Below the pieces are notes generated by a model. The model was not told the DNA's origin. It worked only from the letters and a program-made list of their open reading frames with translations, and searched no databases. A stretch of 64,000 bases of DNA from Lithospermum erythrorhizon (taxonomy: Eukaryota; Streptophyta; Magnoliopsida; Boraginales; Boraginaceae): contig JADFUC010002158.1 of the NCBI GenBank assembly GCA_019722365.1, positions 186,001-250,000 on the forward strand, read 5' to 3'. A program made the position numbers and the translations under genes. This document shows positions 1-14,500 of this stretch, in pieces (the first letter of the stretch is position 1; every line of letters starts with the position of its first letter).

Positions 1-73
1 ATTTAAAAGTGCTTTCATCAGAGTTTAATTTCAAACAGAAATATTTTAAAAGCTTTAAATGTCCGATTCTTAC

Positions 74-413
74 CCTTTCAAGAACAGAAGCTTCAAATGC
101 AGGTAACTTCAACTCTTCAACCGCTACCAAGAAGTTTTTTACATTCTCAAAATATTGATATGCTGGCAACGGTTGAGAATCCCAAGCTAGTGATTGGGAA
201 GGTAAAGCACACTCGACCACCTTGGGAACAGGAAAACAATTAACTAAAAACATACATTTCGCAAAGAGTAAGAGCATGAAATAAACATTTCATGAGCTCA
301 AAATTAAAACCTGTCTAAAAAGCAACAATTTAACTGCCTTAGGAACAGACCCTGGTTGAATCTTGTTCATCAAATTGCAAAGGATCAAACCATTTCTTAA
401 GGAAAAGCGAACT
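74..413 (-). CDS. KIN-14 type kinesin with calponin-homology domain (partial, two exons)
   Basis: Two exons of a calponin-homology (CH) domain can be read on the minus strand: about 413-338 (LRNGLILCNLMNKIQPGSVPK) and 220-74 (VVECALPSQ, then QYFENVKNFLVAVEELKLP, ending VLER before a GTAAGA donor). In the family, plant KIN-14 kinesins carry this CH domain at the N-terminus before coiled coil and motor, and move toward microtubule minus ends. The motor would lie off the left edge. The join that restores the family text uses a GC donor at 337-336 and an AG just before 220. The upstream edge is uncertain: the acceptor near 414 leaves either VRFSLRNG or a shifted frame, so a 1-bp loss there is possible. 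Short upstream exons may lie at 680-760 or 1390-1570 but I cannot confirm them. Confidence 0.75.
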
Positions 414-1600
414 CTATAGTTAGGTTGGCTTGATATACTCAATGGTCAACGATACAATCTGTGTCGTTGCTTGATATCTCATAAGCTGCAATTTTTTTTG
501 ATTCTGTAGCTCTAATTCTACTTCTTAATATATAAAATTACATACAAAACAATCATAATAATGCAACCGTATAAAAAAAAAAAAAACAAAACCATTATAA
601 TATTCCCATAAACCCTAAAACAAGCTGAAAAAACCATTATAATTTATCTACTATATTCAGTGAAAATATTTATTAAATGGAAAAAACCTGCTTCCTCTGC
701 TTTTCTTGAAGCCAAGTTAAATTCATGCCTTTCTTATCATTGGATCACTCCATTAAAGCAAAATGGAAAATCAGTATTTTCTTGGGAATTGTTTCACCAT
801 GATAAAAAAACAAATAATTAATAAACTTAAAATACAAAATTGAAATAATTATTTCTCAAGATTTTTATTTTGCATATAAATTTACTATCTCTTGATTCAG
901 TAAATTAATGGGGTAGTGAATTTACCACAAAAGGGGAAAAAAAACTGGATTTCTTTGTTTCTTGAAAATAAAACTAATCTTTATCTTCTAAATCTTCTAA
1001 AAACATAAACGAAATATTTATTTTCAAGATTTGTTAAGCACATGCATTTAATTTGCCCCCAAAAACAATATTTTTTTTGTTTTGTTGAAATAAAAGCTAG
1101 AATATTTAATTTATAATCAACCCAAAATGAAAAAAATGAAATCTTTATTTTGTCAAGATTTTATTAAGCATATAAACATACATTTTCTTCACTATTTTTT
1201 TTTATAATAATTACCAAAACAAAAGATTTGATTGATTCTTCAAAATTAAGCTAGAATCTTTAACTTCCAATCAACCCAAAATGTGAAAAATGAACATACA
1301 TTTTTGCATATAAACATGCATTTTTTGATACATACATTTTTGCATATAAACATGCATTTTTTGATACAGTAAATTAAAGGGAGAAATTAATTTACCTTAA
1401 CAACGAAGATTTCTTTGATTTTTTTACCTTTGTATTGACAAATAGGAGGTTTTGGAAATGGGTTTGAACAAGTTTTAGTGAGTGTTAGTGTTTTGGAGTT
1501 CTCGTTCTTACCGATAAGCCATATTGAGAAAAATTCCCCGAAAATAAAAAGGATTTTACGGCAAGATCGCACCAGTCGAGTTACTTGAAATAGATGAAGT
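414..1600 (-). other. Probable 5' region of the kinesin gene, AT-rich
   Basis: This stretch should hold the first intron(s), leader and promoter of the kinesin. Splice-donor-like sites are present on the minus strand (for example an open segment at about 1572-1394 that ends in AAG before GTAAAT, and one ending near 686 before GTTTTT), but no recognisable protein sequence. Several diverged copies of a short motif with GCATATAAACATGCA and AGTAAATTAA recur between 870 and 1390. Confidence 0.35.
1294..1365. repeat. Perfect 36-bp tandem duplication
   Basis: Two adjacent identical 36-bp copies, each beginning ACATACATTTTTGCATATAA and ending TTTTTTGAT. A recent slippage duplication inside a region of older, related, diverged copies. 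Confidence 0.9.
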
Positions 1601-4600
1601 TTGAATAATTTTTAAAATCGAATTTTTGTGATTGTGATTTTATCACAACGAGAATTACACCGATCATTTATATTTAAATTATTTTAAATTTATATATTTG
1701 AAATAGATATTTAATTATTCATAATATATTAGTATTTACATAGAATTGCAATTTACATTAGGCCTAGACAATTCTTTAATAAAATAAATTCGATTTAAAT
1801 GAGATAGACGATATAATCGATAACATAATGCGTAAAATAATAAATCGATAATTCGGTGAGCATCTATACCGAAAATTTTAAAACTACATATTTATCTCTA
1901 CTAGAAAATAATCATCTTTTCAATTTTTAATTTGAGTTATTTAAATTTTAAATAAAATTATCGATAGTGTCTGAAATAATCGCTAATTATTGATTGTTTA
2001 AATATCAACAGATGTTGAATTAATGGAATACAGAAGTTAATTTAGATTTTTAAAAATAGATTCTGACGAATAACAAAGCAAATTTGCACATCATAAAACC
2101 GATTAGGCGAATCGCATTGAACTGACAAAATTGAAATATATATGATTTGGTACAGCCGCACCCAATCAGTCATCTCTAAGAGCAACAGGTTCTCCAGAAT
2201 GGTAACAGTACTTTTGTAGTAATTTTTGAATTCACAAAATTATTGGAGGAATTGCCACGTGGAATCATTTGGAAGTTGATTAAATATTTGGAGGTGTCAA
2301 GTAGAAAATAGGTAAGATTTTAATGAGTTTGTTTGCACAAAGTAAAACACAATGCGAATAATTTTATATTTTATATAAAAAATTACGTAGTTGAGATTAT
2401 GCGGTGAAACAGTCATTATTGTATATAAGAACATAATATAAAAATATGGTTGTATATGATCTAAAATGATGATTAAAAAAAAAATAATTGAATGACTATT
2501 ATATACTTATAAAACAAACACTTTTTTGTTTTAAATTAATTTGTTAATACAGCACTTTCAAGTTCTTAACAGTGGCCATCCGCGACTTAAATGAGCATTC
2601 TTGAGTCTTTATAATACATTTGAGAAATTTTTAGCAGCAGAGTTTATAATCGGTTTGAGAAGAAACAAATTGAGATGAAGGGTTGTTAACATGCATTAGT
2701 AACTTCTCTAACATTGGAAGATATAAATAGTTATTTTTCAATATGAATATTAAAATTGCACAAGTGTCAAATAAATATCATGTCACACATGTATGTAGCC
2801 TAGTTAAAGTTTTTAGACTTCTGAAAATAATTAGATACTTAGGCTTTATATATAACTAGTTATATATGTGCCTGATGCTTACGCAATGCAGGTATTTTAT
2901 TATTTTATAATAAAATTATAATAAAATAAATAAATTTTTATAAAAAAAAACTAAAAGAAATAAGATGAAAAGTTACCATGGAGAGAAAATAGGAGGAATT
3001 TGTGAGAAAGCATTTTTTATTTTAACTTTGGTGATGATGCAATTATTACGTAGTAGATAATATTATAATTAGTAGTTTATGGAGAGTCTATGCTTTGTTG
3101 GGTGGTTCTGTGAAGAGATTCTTATGAAAATTAAAATAAAAAAAATACCAGAAGGGAGTAAAATAGGAAATAAATTAATTTGGAGCTTGACTTGTAACCA
3201 AATTCACTTACACGATTATATATAGTATAGATATAAATTTGATGCTTGATTTATTAATTTAGACAGATCAATTTGAGTTGATTATATGATTAATGGAATA
3301 TGGCTAGGGTGAAAACTCATCAACAGTATAATTTGGAGCCAAAGAGAGGTAATTATTCATCTAAAAATAATCATTAAAGGAATGTTGTTTTGGATTTAGT
3401 TTCTCTTATATTTTAAAATTCACTTCTTCTAAAACATGTTTTAAAAAGTATAATAAGATATTATTAAAATAAAGTACTAGTATTTGATAGATGATTTCCC
3501 TTAAATTTTGATAAAAAGATGAAATTAACATATTTTATAACTTTAATTGCTTTACATTTCTTTTTGATTGAATGGAAACTAGCATTATACAATAAAAATA
3601 AATAAATGGAAATTTTGAAAAGTCAATTATCAAATCTAAAATTAGGAGAAGGTATTATATTTTACTTATTAACATACATTATAAGGACATGAGACAGAAA
3701 CAACTTTTAAAATTTATATTTGTATTAAGGAATTATATTAGTGAAATATGGACCATTTCTAAACTTACAATAAATTGCATTTAACAATGTTATTCTATTT
3801 ATTGATGCAAATGTATTTTTTAATATTTTATGCTAACATTCATTTATAGAAGTAGAACTTTTCAAAATATCATGAACAACAAAAACAAATATAGTTAAAT
3901 TTATTTCTTTTTACAAGCTATTTTAAATAGATTTAATGAACAATTGAAAATATTTTTAATATAGTCTTCGAAAAATTAATTCACTAGAAAGAAATTTAAT
4001 AACTTACTACAAATAATTGAGAATATATATGTTTGAAATGAAATTTTAGAGGCACAAAATGATGAAAATGGTCATTACAAACGATGAAAAAGATCACACA
4101 GGTAATAGAAAGTTGCTGGTACATCGAAAATGTATATAGAACCTATCAATTTTTTTAGAGTGGATAATCCTTGTAATTAGAATAATACCTTTCAAAAACT
4201 ATTATCTTAATTTCATAATGAAAATAATGAACTTCTTTAATTTTGATACTTCCCTTTTCAGTATTTGGATACACAAGAATAACGTTAATTTTAATAATAT
4301 TACTTTAAGTGCTTACGACATTATTACAAACTTTCACTCTATTTGGATGGTGCTTTTGAAGATCAAGTAATCAAATGTGAAATAAACAATGTCTAAAATT
4401 TCAAATGCATCCCAAAAGAGAGATTCTTCAACATATGCTTCTTCTCAGAACTCCTTAACAACGAAGATATGTAGAATGATACTAATTTTTTTATATTGGG
4501 ATGTCTTCTAATGTCCTAGATGGCTTTTAACTATATATACATTAATGATATATACTGTGGCACCTACTGATGTTGGATGTTTTACGAACCTTCAAGAATA

Positions 4601-4836
4601 TCCTCTTGAATTTTATGTTTTTGATTTATTACTGAAAATATATTGCAAAGACTGAAAATATGTACCATAGACATGATTATACCGATAACTGTTACAAATT
4701 ATTTATCAGACTAACTGTTGAAGTCACACACTCAGGTTAAAATTATTTACACAACTGTTATGCACAAGAAACAATCACTTCGAGATTGGGAAACCGCGAG
4801 GTAGCTAAGAGCTGAGACATCAAAATAAACTTCAGC
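1601..4836. other. Intergenic, no gene seen
   Basis: AT-rich sequence with no open frame that resembles a known protein. It separates the 5' end of the kinesin from the 3' end of the ABC transporter. The few bases before 4837 on the transporter side should be its 3' UTR. Confidence 0.6.
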
Positions 4837-5567
4837 TCAAGCATTTGCAACCAAAATGATTAATATCAAGTGTAAGATGACTAATACTGTACTCTGAGAT
4901 TCCCCTAAACTGTCACATTCTCTCTATGTGCCCAAAAACATCAACCAAGTGAAATGTATTTCACCGTATGGTAGCATTTGACAGCTCAACCCATTGCACC
5001 CATGAGGCTCCTGGAAACGAAGACAGAACAAAGGAATCTATAGCGGAGAACTTCTCTGACAGCCACCACTCTGAAAAAACTCGAGCGGTATACCACCATG
5101 CCGAACCAATTGTTCGATAACTACAAAAGAACCATGGCAGGAACCATGATTTACGAACATAAATGAGTTTACTCTTTCTTCATTGCCAAGCCTAACACGG
5201 CTTTGATGTGGAACTCTATCATTTCAGCAGATAAGCTGACCTCTGTTACCAGATGAAATTTCTGAGATTATGGAACTAGTACCACCTATACAAACTTCAA
5301 GATCATCAAGTATGCTCCTTGAATGATAAGGGGCTTGAGAATCTATCTTGAATGGATTACTTGAGAGATTTTCCAAATCCACAGGGGCTGACTTCAGTTG
5401 GTTTTAACCTCAAGCTCGAGATGATTTAAAATCTAGTTTTTTTTAGGTGTTGGGGACTGCCAATACATTTTGAATCTGCCTCCACCATTATTCCAATCTT
5501 GTACAAAGTGCTTGAGCTTCATTCATGCTGTGGGTAAGTCAAATCACAACTTTGTCTTTCCACTCGT
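4837..5567 (-). pseudogene. Frame-broken 3' end of the ABCA gene
   Basis: After the NBD2 D-loop the reading frame shifts at about 5564-5567, and again several times (near 5535-5545, 5500, 5430, 5235, 5190, 5060 and 4890). Pieces of the expected C-terminus remain legible in different frames: [63 protein letters not shown] and GISEYSIS. The breaks remove the NBD2 H-loop histidine and the regulatory C-terminus of the second half. The preceding 3.3 kb of the same exon has none. This could be genuine decay or a badly polished patch of assembly. Confidence 0.8.
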
Positions 5568-8500
5568 CTGGTTGAAAGACGTGATATAACATCCCACATG
5601 AATCGTTTGGCAATAGGATCCATGCCTGTTGATGGTTCATCAAGAATAACAATGGGAGGATCTCCAATCATTGCAATCGCAACAGATAACTTGCGTTTAT
5701 TCCCGCCACTTAAGGCATATGAGGGCTTATTAGCATGCTTCAACAAGTCAAACTCAGACAATTTTGCCATGACAACATCTTCCAGCTCAGACTCCGGAAC
5801 TCCTTTAATTTTTGCATAGAGCTCAAGATGTTCTTGGACTGTCAAAAATTCTAGTAAAGCATCAAATTGAGGACAGTAACCAACATGATGTCGAGGAGCA
5901 CTGGGGTCCGAGCGTATATCTTTCCCAAAAATAAATGCTGTTCCATCACTTGGATATTCTTCTCCACATAGCATTGACAAAGTAGTAGTCTTTCCTGCCC
6001 CATTAGTTCCCAGAAAACCAAAACACTCTCCTTCTTGAACCGAGAAAGTCAAAGAATGTACAGCAATCTTGGCACCCTGGTCTTTCCCTCCAGGATACAC
6101 CTTACGTAGATTATGAAGGGAGATAATTGCATTGCTAGCTGATCCCGACAGCACCCTGCTTCTCTCTGTTTGGACATCTATGTCTTCATCGAGCTCCCAA
6201 CCACCACTACCTGATTTTGATTCTAGAAGAGGTTCCAAATAACATTTAGAAGTTGGACGAAAGAATGTCTTCAATCTTCGCCACCACTCATGAGAGGAAA
6301 CCATACCGAGGTTGCTGGTGGGAAGAAATTCTAGCCCAAGGGTTATGATAAAATATAAGATACTCTCAGCAAGTAAATAACTTATGGCGCCTCCTGTAAC
6401 ATTCCAGTCAAAAACCTTGCCACCAGACTTTTTCATATCTTGCCGCAGAAGAGCTAAGGAAGCTAATCCATCGGCAAAACAAAATCCTGGTGACAGTCGA
6501 AAGAAATTCTTCAAAAGAGAATTTGTGTGGGCTGTTGATTCTATAAGCCCCATGATGAATGATATAACCATCAGGATGAGTCCAGTGAAAAAATGAATCA
6601 AAAGTACAACATTCTGCGCCATACTATGTTCTGAGAAGAAAAATGTTAGACAGTATGTTGATGAAGCAACAGCAAGCCCGTATTCAAGAAACAAGAGGGA
6701 TGTAGCCAAAAAGGAACCCTTTCCAATAAACTGATCAAGACCAAATATGCAAAATAGGACCATGGCAAAACAAGAAGGAAACAAGAAGCTGATGAAATCC
6801 CAAATGAAGGTTGAGATCCAATAGGACACCATAGAGACCCCACTAATAAGCTGTTGATGCTTAGCTTTTGTTTCCGATTCCTTCACAATAGACACAGCAA
6901 AGGAGGCAGGAATGAAAGAAAAGGCAATACTAACAATTATTGCAGCAGAGAAGGCATCCAGGTCATGGTGCTGCTGGCGCTGACTTTCTGTCATAGGCAG
7001 AGGGTGGTTACTAGTTTGAATTGTCATGTTTTCATCCCCAGTTGCAAGCCTGAGTATTGCTGAGTTCATCACGTTGATGTAGGTTGGAGCTGAATGCTGA
7101 CAAGAACTATTGTGTAGAATAGAATACCCAAGACTACCATCCTCATTTTGTTTATCTATAACAACCGCACCATACCTGGACTGGTAAGATTCATTAAAGC
7201 TAGACATTAAATATTCACTCATAGAAAGCAGGGTTGGCCCCAACTCCCGGCCGGCTGCCTCAATAGCATTCATCTGTGCCTGCTCCAGATCAGGAAACCT
7301 ATATGATGTCGGCCTACATTGTTGAATCCACCCTCCATGCACATGTTCTCCAATCTCCTTTGCAATTTCCCGAGATAAATTGAATGGAATTGGACCGCCA
7401 CCACCCCCACCACTTAATAAAGGATTGAAATATGAAGTTGTCAAGGTCAGTGACTGCTGATCTGGATGTGGCTTAAGTCTGAGGATAAGAAGTCCGAAGA
7501 ACAGGAAGACAGCAGGAATTAGTAGCTGAAAAATTACCGTCTTCCGGTCTCTCCTAGCTGATAATGACCTCTTAACAAGTAGAGCCTTAGAATGCTTCCA
7601 GAATGTTGAGCGTGAAAAAACCCATGAGCAACAGCAGAGACTGCCGAGGAAATTAATGATTCTCAATAGTATAGCAAAGATTAGAACAGTAGCCTTTCCC
7701 ATGAAGGAAAGTAAAAGGCCAAGGACATAAAAATAACTCGCACATAGCTTTGAGTGGAACAATCTATTGGGCACATCGTTGCGATGGACTTGGGAACTAT
7801 CAGTGGTATGTAATAATGGTGCTTCCTTCTCAACAAAATCACTCTCATCAAAATCACCTCCAGCAACCCTCAGGAATACCTCCTCGAGAGTAGTGACAGA
7901 AATACCATAACTCTCAATACCAAGACTTTGCTGGTCCTCAAGACCTATGGATACGATGTCTTGTTTTTTCAGACAGTGCTGTATCTCTCGGAACATGTTC
8001 TCGAAAGAGGAAGAGGATGAAAGAGGAAGCTTGAAGGTAATCTCGTTTCCAACTTCACTTACACAAGTTGCAGATGGAATGTGTCGATAGACAACATCAG
8101 CAGCTATTGAGGCACTTGGGGACGCCTTCACTAAGGTGAGAGTATAACCAACTCCATAATGGTGTTTCAGAAAGAGTGAACTCCCACAACATTTTAAAGA
8201 ACCATTAGCCATGATAGCTATACGATCTCCTAGAACATCTGCTTCATCCATCGAGTGTGTTGTTAGTAATATAGTTCTGCCCTTCTTCAGTTTTTTGATC
8301 AATTGCCATGTCAGTCTCATTGAATATGGATCCATTCCACTAGTAGGTTCATCAAGAACAATGACCTTGCTGTCTCCTAGTAAAGCAATTCCAAGGGATA
8401 ACTTCCTTTTCATACCCCCCGAAAGAGCACTGACTGCAGTATTAACCTTATCTGCCAATCCAACTTCATCAACCATTTCAGTAACAACGTTGGCCAGAGA

Positions 8501-11500
8501 TTCTTCACTCACCCCTTTCAATGTAGCAAAAATTTCCAATTGCTCCTTCACAGTTAATTCTGGGAAAAGGATATCATACTGCGGACACACACCGATCATT
8601 TTACGAATATCATTCATATCAGTCAAAATACTCTTTCCAAAAATGAAAGCATCACCAGAAGTAGGGCGAAGAAGACCAACAAGCATGGATATTGTGGTAC
8701 TTTTACCAGCCCCATTATGCCCAAGAAGAGCAAGAATTTGATTTTCATACAAAGTTAACTGCAAGGAATTTACAGCACAACAGTTGCCTTTTCTGGTGTC
8801 ATACACCTTGTGCAAGTTCCTTATCTGGATGCACCTGCAACAATGTAACAATTATCGCCGGTATGAATATTTCATCAGGAGAAAATCAATGTAATAAAAC
8901 CTTAACCATGTTTACCTTCCATCAAGTTGTTGTTGCTTCATTTCTAAGCTTATTGCCTCCACAGCTGCCTCATTGCCAGAAAGACGACAAGAAGATTCTT
9001 CAGAATGGTCATCGGTCAAGCTAATTTTGGAGCTGGAAGAATATGGTTCAATAGTTCTTTTCTTCGCCCAGATGAACTTTTGATATATCAAGTTCCATGG
9101 ATAGTAAACTCCCTTCTCCTTGTAGAGGACCTGATTATAGAAGTAATTCCATAGACATAATTCAGTTCCAGGTTAACACTTAATCAATCATATTATGCAT
9201 ATGTTTCTTTATTGGAAGAAAATAATACTAATCAAGTATGTAGATGAAAAATATAGAAACTGAGAATGGAGTCCGAGAAAGAGTGCAAAAGCTTTTCAGT
9301 AGTCCTTTCACCATCAATCATATCAGTGCAAGTATAAGGATTCAGTGATGAAGTAGCTAGATTATATGGTGGAACATGTACCTTATCTAAGTATATGCCA
9401 ATTCCAAAATACAAGGCACTATCAAGCAACATCATCAGCAGACACACCAGAAAGCAAACTCCAGATGATTCCTGTAGTAGTTGCGAGATCAAAAGATTTG
9501 AGGATGCAGGAGAAAAGATTGATTTTTTGAAAGGTTAACATACCCTCCATATGTTGCTCCAGCGAAGTCCCACGTGCGCTCTTTCATAATCAGCAAAGTT
9601 AATTGACCCTAAAGCAAAGGCCGTAGGTGAAAGAAAAGATGCCAGAACCTTGAATACCCTAAAAATCTAAATATAATGAGTTATCCATGCGCCATAAAGA
9701 ATTATTTGCATCTATTATTCGAAAGTTGAAACATAACACTCACATTGAAACAGCTTCGTCACTGACAGTATAGTAGGGGAAGAAGGCTCCGAGAAAAGAA
9801 AGGGTTCCAACTGCAACTGCTGTTTTTGCTCGTGTAAAGAAGGCCGATATCATAAACGAGAGCATTATTGCACTTAATCCAAAAGAAAAGAAGTACATAA
9901 ACACCAGTGACTTATCACTATACTTGAAAAGAGTAGTCATCGTGCAAAGGGTGATGATGGCGGAAGATAATGCAAACTGTGAAAGAAGAAGATTCCCAAT
10001 AAGACATAATATCATGGAGACTTCCAGCATATCATGGTAAAGATACGAAGTAAAAATGAACACGCAAGCAATGAGATGTAGACATTGTAATTGAGGGACC
10101 ATCTGTCAGTCATAACTGGAGTCAGTTCAAGGACTGAAAATAATCATCAGTGATTATTTCTGTTAATTTACAAAGAGGTGACTATCCAAGGTTGGAACTC
10201 ATCAAACTGATGCTAGTTCACATAATCTGGAAACAAATAGCATGTGAAGTTGACCAATCCCCAAACTAAATCATTTTCTGTCTGGGCATTTAGAAGTTGA
10301 TAGCCAAAACTTCCTCTAGCCCCAAACCTTGATGGCCAGCATAAAAAATGAAGCCTGATTTTATCACCATTGCATATGTATATCACCAGCCCTTTGTTAG
10401 TATAACTTCAGAAATGTTTTCTGTGATAGGAGCTCAAAATATTTCTCTTTATATAGTTAAGTGCACAGAACAGGCCTAGTTTCCTGTGTTATATACCATA
10501 TAGTACACAGAAAAGAACGGTACTTTCAAACACAGCCCATGTAAGGAAAATAATCGCCAACATAAAATTCTGAACAATAAACAATATGATGATCAAATTT
10601 GAGCAAGAACCAGAAGCATCAACCAACCAATGAAGAAAATTGTCGTTCTTTTATGTACAAGCTAGCACTTTACAATGTATAAAGTTGGTTTAACTGTATC
10701 AGTTGCCACCTGACTGTAAAAAAATTTGTGTATAAAAGAAGATAAGAATTTGAACATTCTCACCTATAGAAAAAGAATAATGTTTGACTGCCTCAATGAT
10801 TGTCAATAACTAAGATTTGGTAAGAAGGTACTGTATTGGTAACCGATTTCACCCAATTACAACTAAAAGACAAAAACCTTAAAACTATTTTTACAGGCTA
10901 TCAAGTATCGACTACTGGATCTCACAAAAAATGTAATAATAATAAAATTATTTTTACTCATTAAGAAAATTATGTAGTCCGTATGTAGCTCATAACTACT
11001 ATATAATTTGAACTAAAGCCAGAGACAACTGTGTTCTTTTACCTGTAAAGCATAGGTAAGAAACCAAGAAAGATGAAAAATTTCATCCTTCAGACCCATC
11101 ATGTAGAGGCCCTCTCTAATCTTCTCTTCCTGTGTCATAAGAGGAAGCTTTCAGCTTATCTGCAGATCTATGGAAGTAATAACATCTTCATAAGCGACAG
11201 TGAACAGCAAGAAGATTTTAATTCTGTACATGAAGCATCTTTCACATCATCACCTTTTCATAAACCGAGTAACTTATAAGTCGAGAAATTGGATAGAGGA
11301 ATCCAAGCAAGTATCTGTAAACATAGGAAGTTACATTCTCAGCACTCTTCACATAGTGCAATGCATAGGATGCTGAAAGTTAAGTAACCAAATAGTAAAA
11401 GAAGAAAAAGAGAGGAAAAGAGTGAATATATGACAAGAGTTACATACAGAACTCCCATGACTGTCTTTACGATAGACTGGAACTCATCGTCAGTATATTC

Positions 11501-14500
11501 ACGAGTAGGGAAAGGAGCCAATCTTATGTTTGAAGGACTGAGCCAAGTCCATGGTACTTCAGTTTCCCAGTCAGCTGAACTTTGTTGGGCAGCAAATATT
11601 ATGAATGAATCCACAACTTGCTGAAGCTGTTAACACTCAATTGGACCAAGTATTAAGATAAATTGATATTAGAGCAAATTTCTTGTTCAACAAAGAAAAA
11701 GTTGTAGCAAAGAGATATTATACCTCAAAATTCAAATATAAAAGACAGTTATACAATGCGGAACTCATTGAAATTCACATTCAATAAAGAAATAAAGTAC
11801 TAAAATAATTAACTGTTGAGCAGAAGAGCAACATAAAAATTGAGCCACTTCTAGACAATAAGATAGCTTCACTATAGGCTATTCACAAAAGATGTAAATT
11901 AGAGATGTATAAATGACTATACTGATTGAAACGAGTCTATAAACATGAACTAATTTTGTTTTTTTTTTAATTGGGAAAACACTAAATAATAATTGAAGTG
12001 ATAAGAGGCTAGGTGCAATTTCTCCATTTTGATTCATAGAGTGTGCAGAATCGGTATCAAGATCATCCAACATGAAAAAATCTATACCAATTATAATTGT
12101 GAGCAGCATACTTACATATGAACTTCAATATACATCTAATCAGAAGTAAATTCTAGCTCAAGTACATATTATGTACTCCGTATATAACAATATAACTTTA
12201 AGGGATAACAAAACCTTACTGTTAAGAATCCACTGAGACCATATTGCAAAATTGGGACAGGACTAACACCCAATTCCAAGTCATTGAGATAAGGTCCATT
12301 TACGTCCATGATGGTGTTTACATCAGGAAACCCTGAGAAAGCCCATGTGTGGTTCAAACGTATGCTATAATCAAATAGTCGGGGACCCTGCTGATGGAAG
12401 ACTACAGCTCCTTTAATTTTTGGGTTTGTACAGTTCCTACAGGAGATAAAGGCTTCAAATTTTAGGAATTTAGTGAAGGACCATATAAGAGAAGGTATAA
12501 TATGTATTTACTGGAAATGCCCCACAAAAAAGAAAAGTCAAAGATCTAAGGCATTTATGGTTACCAATGAAGAAGGGGAAAAAACATTCAAAGTGAGATA
12601 CTTAGGAGTCCAAAACAGTTCAAAAGAAAAATAACTTAGTAGAAGTATAATATTTCATAAAAAATTAAGAAATAAGAGGTCAATAATTACTCACTTCAGT
12701 CCATCATAAACTCCATAGAGATCTGAGCGTATATAGGTCTCAAGCTCTTCTTCGTCTTTGTACACTTTTATCAGTCGCTGCATGAAATAACTATTTCAAC
12801 TGTAGGATCTTCGTAAGAAAAGAGACAAATAAACAACTATCTGTGCTTATATTAAAAGGCCAAACCCCAAGTTCCAAATAATGCATGAATGCACATTTAT
12901 AATGGTAGTCAGTTATCACATTCAGCTGTATCTCTTGCAAACTACAATACTTAAACCATAAAAAATATTGGGAGCATGACTATAAGCTAAACCGAAGTAG
13001 TATCGAACTGAGCTAGTACAAAGAAAGGAAGGATGAACACTTATGGATATCAGATATAGGTTAGTTCTACCTTCAACTGAGGAAATTTTAGGGACAAAAT
13101 ACTGATCATCATCCTTGTCTCACTTGTATCTGGAGAAAAGGCTAAGTACTCGTCACTAACAGACAACTTATCCAAGACCTGGTTGAAGGGGGGAGACTTG
13201 TCTCCTTTTCCCACTTCTACAAACATATCCTTTTGGATGTACCTATTAGCAGAAAAAAATGAAATACTTAGGAGGTATAAACTTATATAAATAAAAGGGT
13301 GCACAAATATAACATAGAAAGATCAAGGAACACTTGTTGTAGCTTCAGCTCCTTCAAGTAAAACAAAATGGACATGCTATCAAGATTTTTTTTCCTGCCC
13401 TCCTTGTTCTATAATTTCAAACTTTAGATTCAAAATTTCTAGTAGAAGTGCAGAGAAACGAAACACTGAGAAAGCCCGTCATATGCTACTTAGCAGTTAC
13501 AAAAGGGTGTCCTTCTTCCCCTGAATTCAACCATAACAAACTAAATGTTGTACATAATATATACAATCAAGTGTGGACAAATAAAAAAATTAAGGGAATA
13601 TAAACAAAGTATCTGTTGCTTATCGGAGCCATAGAGGAAACTTATGACAGAAATATAGTTTAAGGGAAGAACAAGCCATATGTCAAAACAATCAATAACT
13701 AACACCCATATTTTTATTCCCTTTGATGGAATAATCCATTCCCTTAAAATGAATTGAACTAGAACTTCACATAAATGGACTTCAGGATGAATTAATAAAT
13801 TATAAACTTTAGTCAAAATCACAATAACATGATTGATATTTGAGACTTTAGATTCATGTTTCCAAGCTAGGCATAGTATGATATAAGTTACAAACAGGCA
13901 TTAATTCGAACCAAGTAGTTTCAGAGTAGAAGAACATACGGTTGTGCTGGATGAATCTGTGTATCTACTTGGGTTCTCACAGCTATAAGCAACAACATTA
14001 CAACAGTAGGAAGCAATATCTGCCAATCAAGGGAAAATAAAAGATTAGCTCGGGAAGAAAACACAAACTCCAACACGCTCAGAATGCATTCGCTCGTTCA
14101 ATCAGTATTTCAGCTACAAAGATATTCGTTATAACTTATATGGAGAAAAAATGACAACTTTACTACTAAGAAGCTTCTTGAAGTTCACAAGTTTAGTTCA
14201 AATAATTCGATAACAGTTTCATAAAACCGAAAACTTGTCCTTCACCAATCTCCTTATCTTGCTTTAATCACTCTAAATGGACAATATTAAGGTCTTCAAC
14301 AACTATCCAAATAAAATATTACTACCTTCATAACAAAAAGATCGTCCAGTTCGTATTCCAACGGTCAAAATTACAAGCTTCGGTGCCTTAATGGACACAC
14401 AAAACCTTAATTGAATCAAAATTATCACGTTAACAGTAAATTAAGAGTAAAAGACTATATCTTGATATGATTTTCATCAAATACTATAAACACATGTAAA

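Noticed and set aside
8211..8741. 176-codon open frame on the plus strand inside the ABCA exon
   Set aside because: It is antisense to NBD1, matches no protein I know, and its codons just mirror the conserved ABC motifs.
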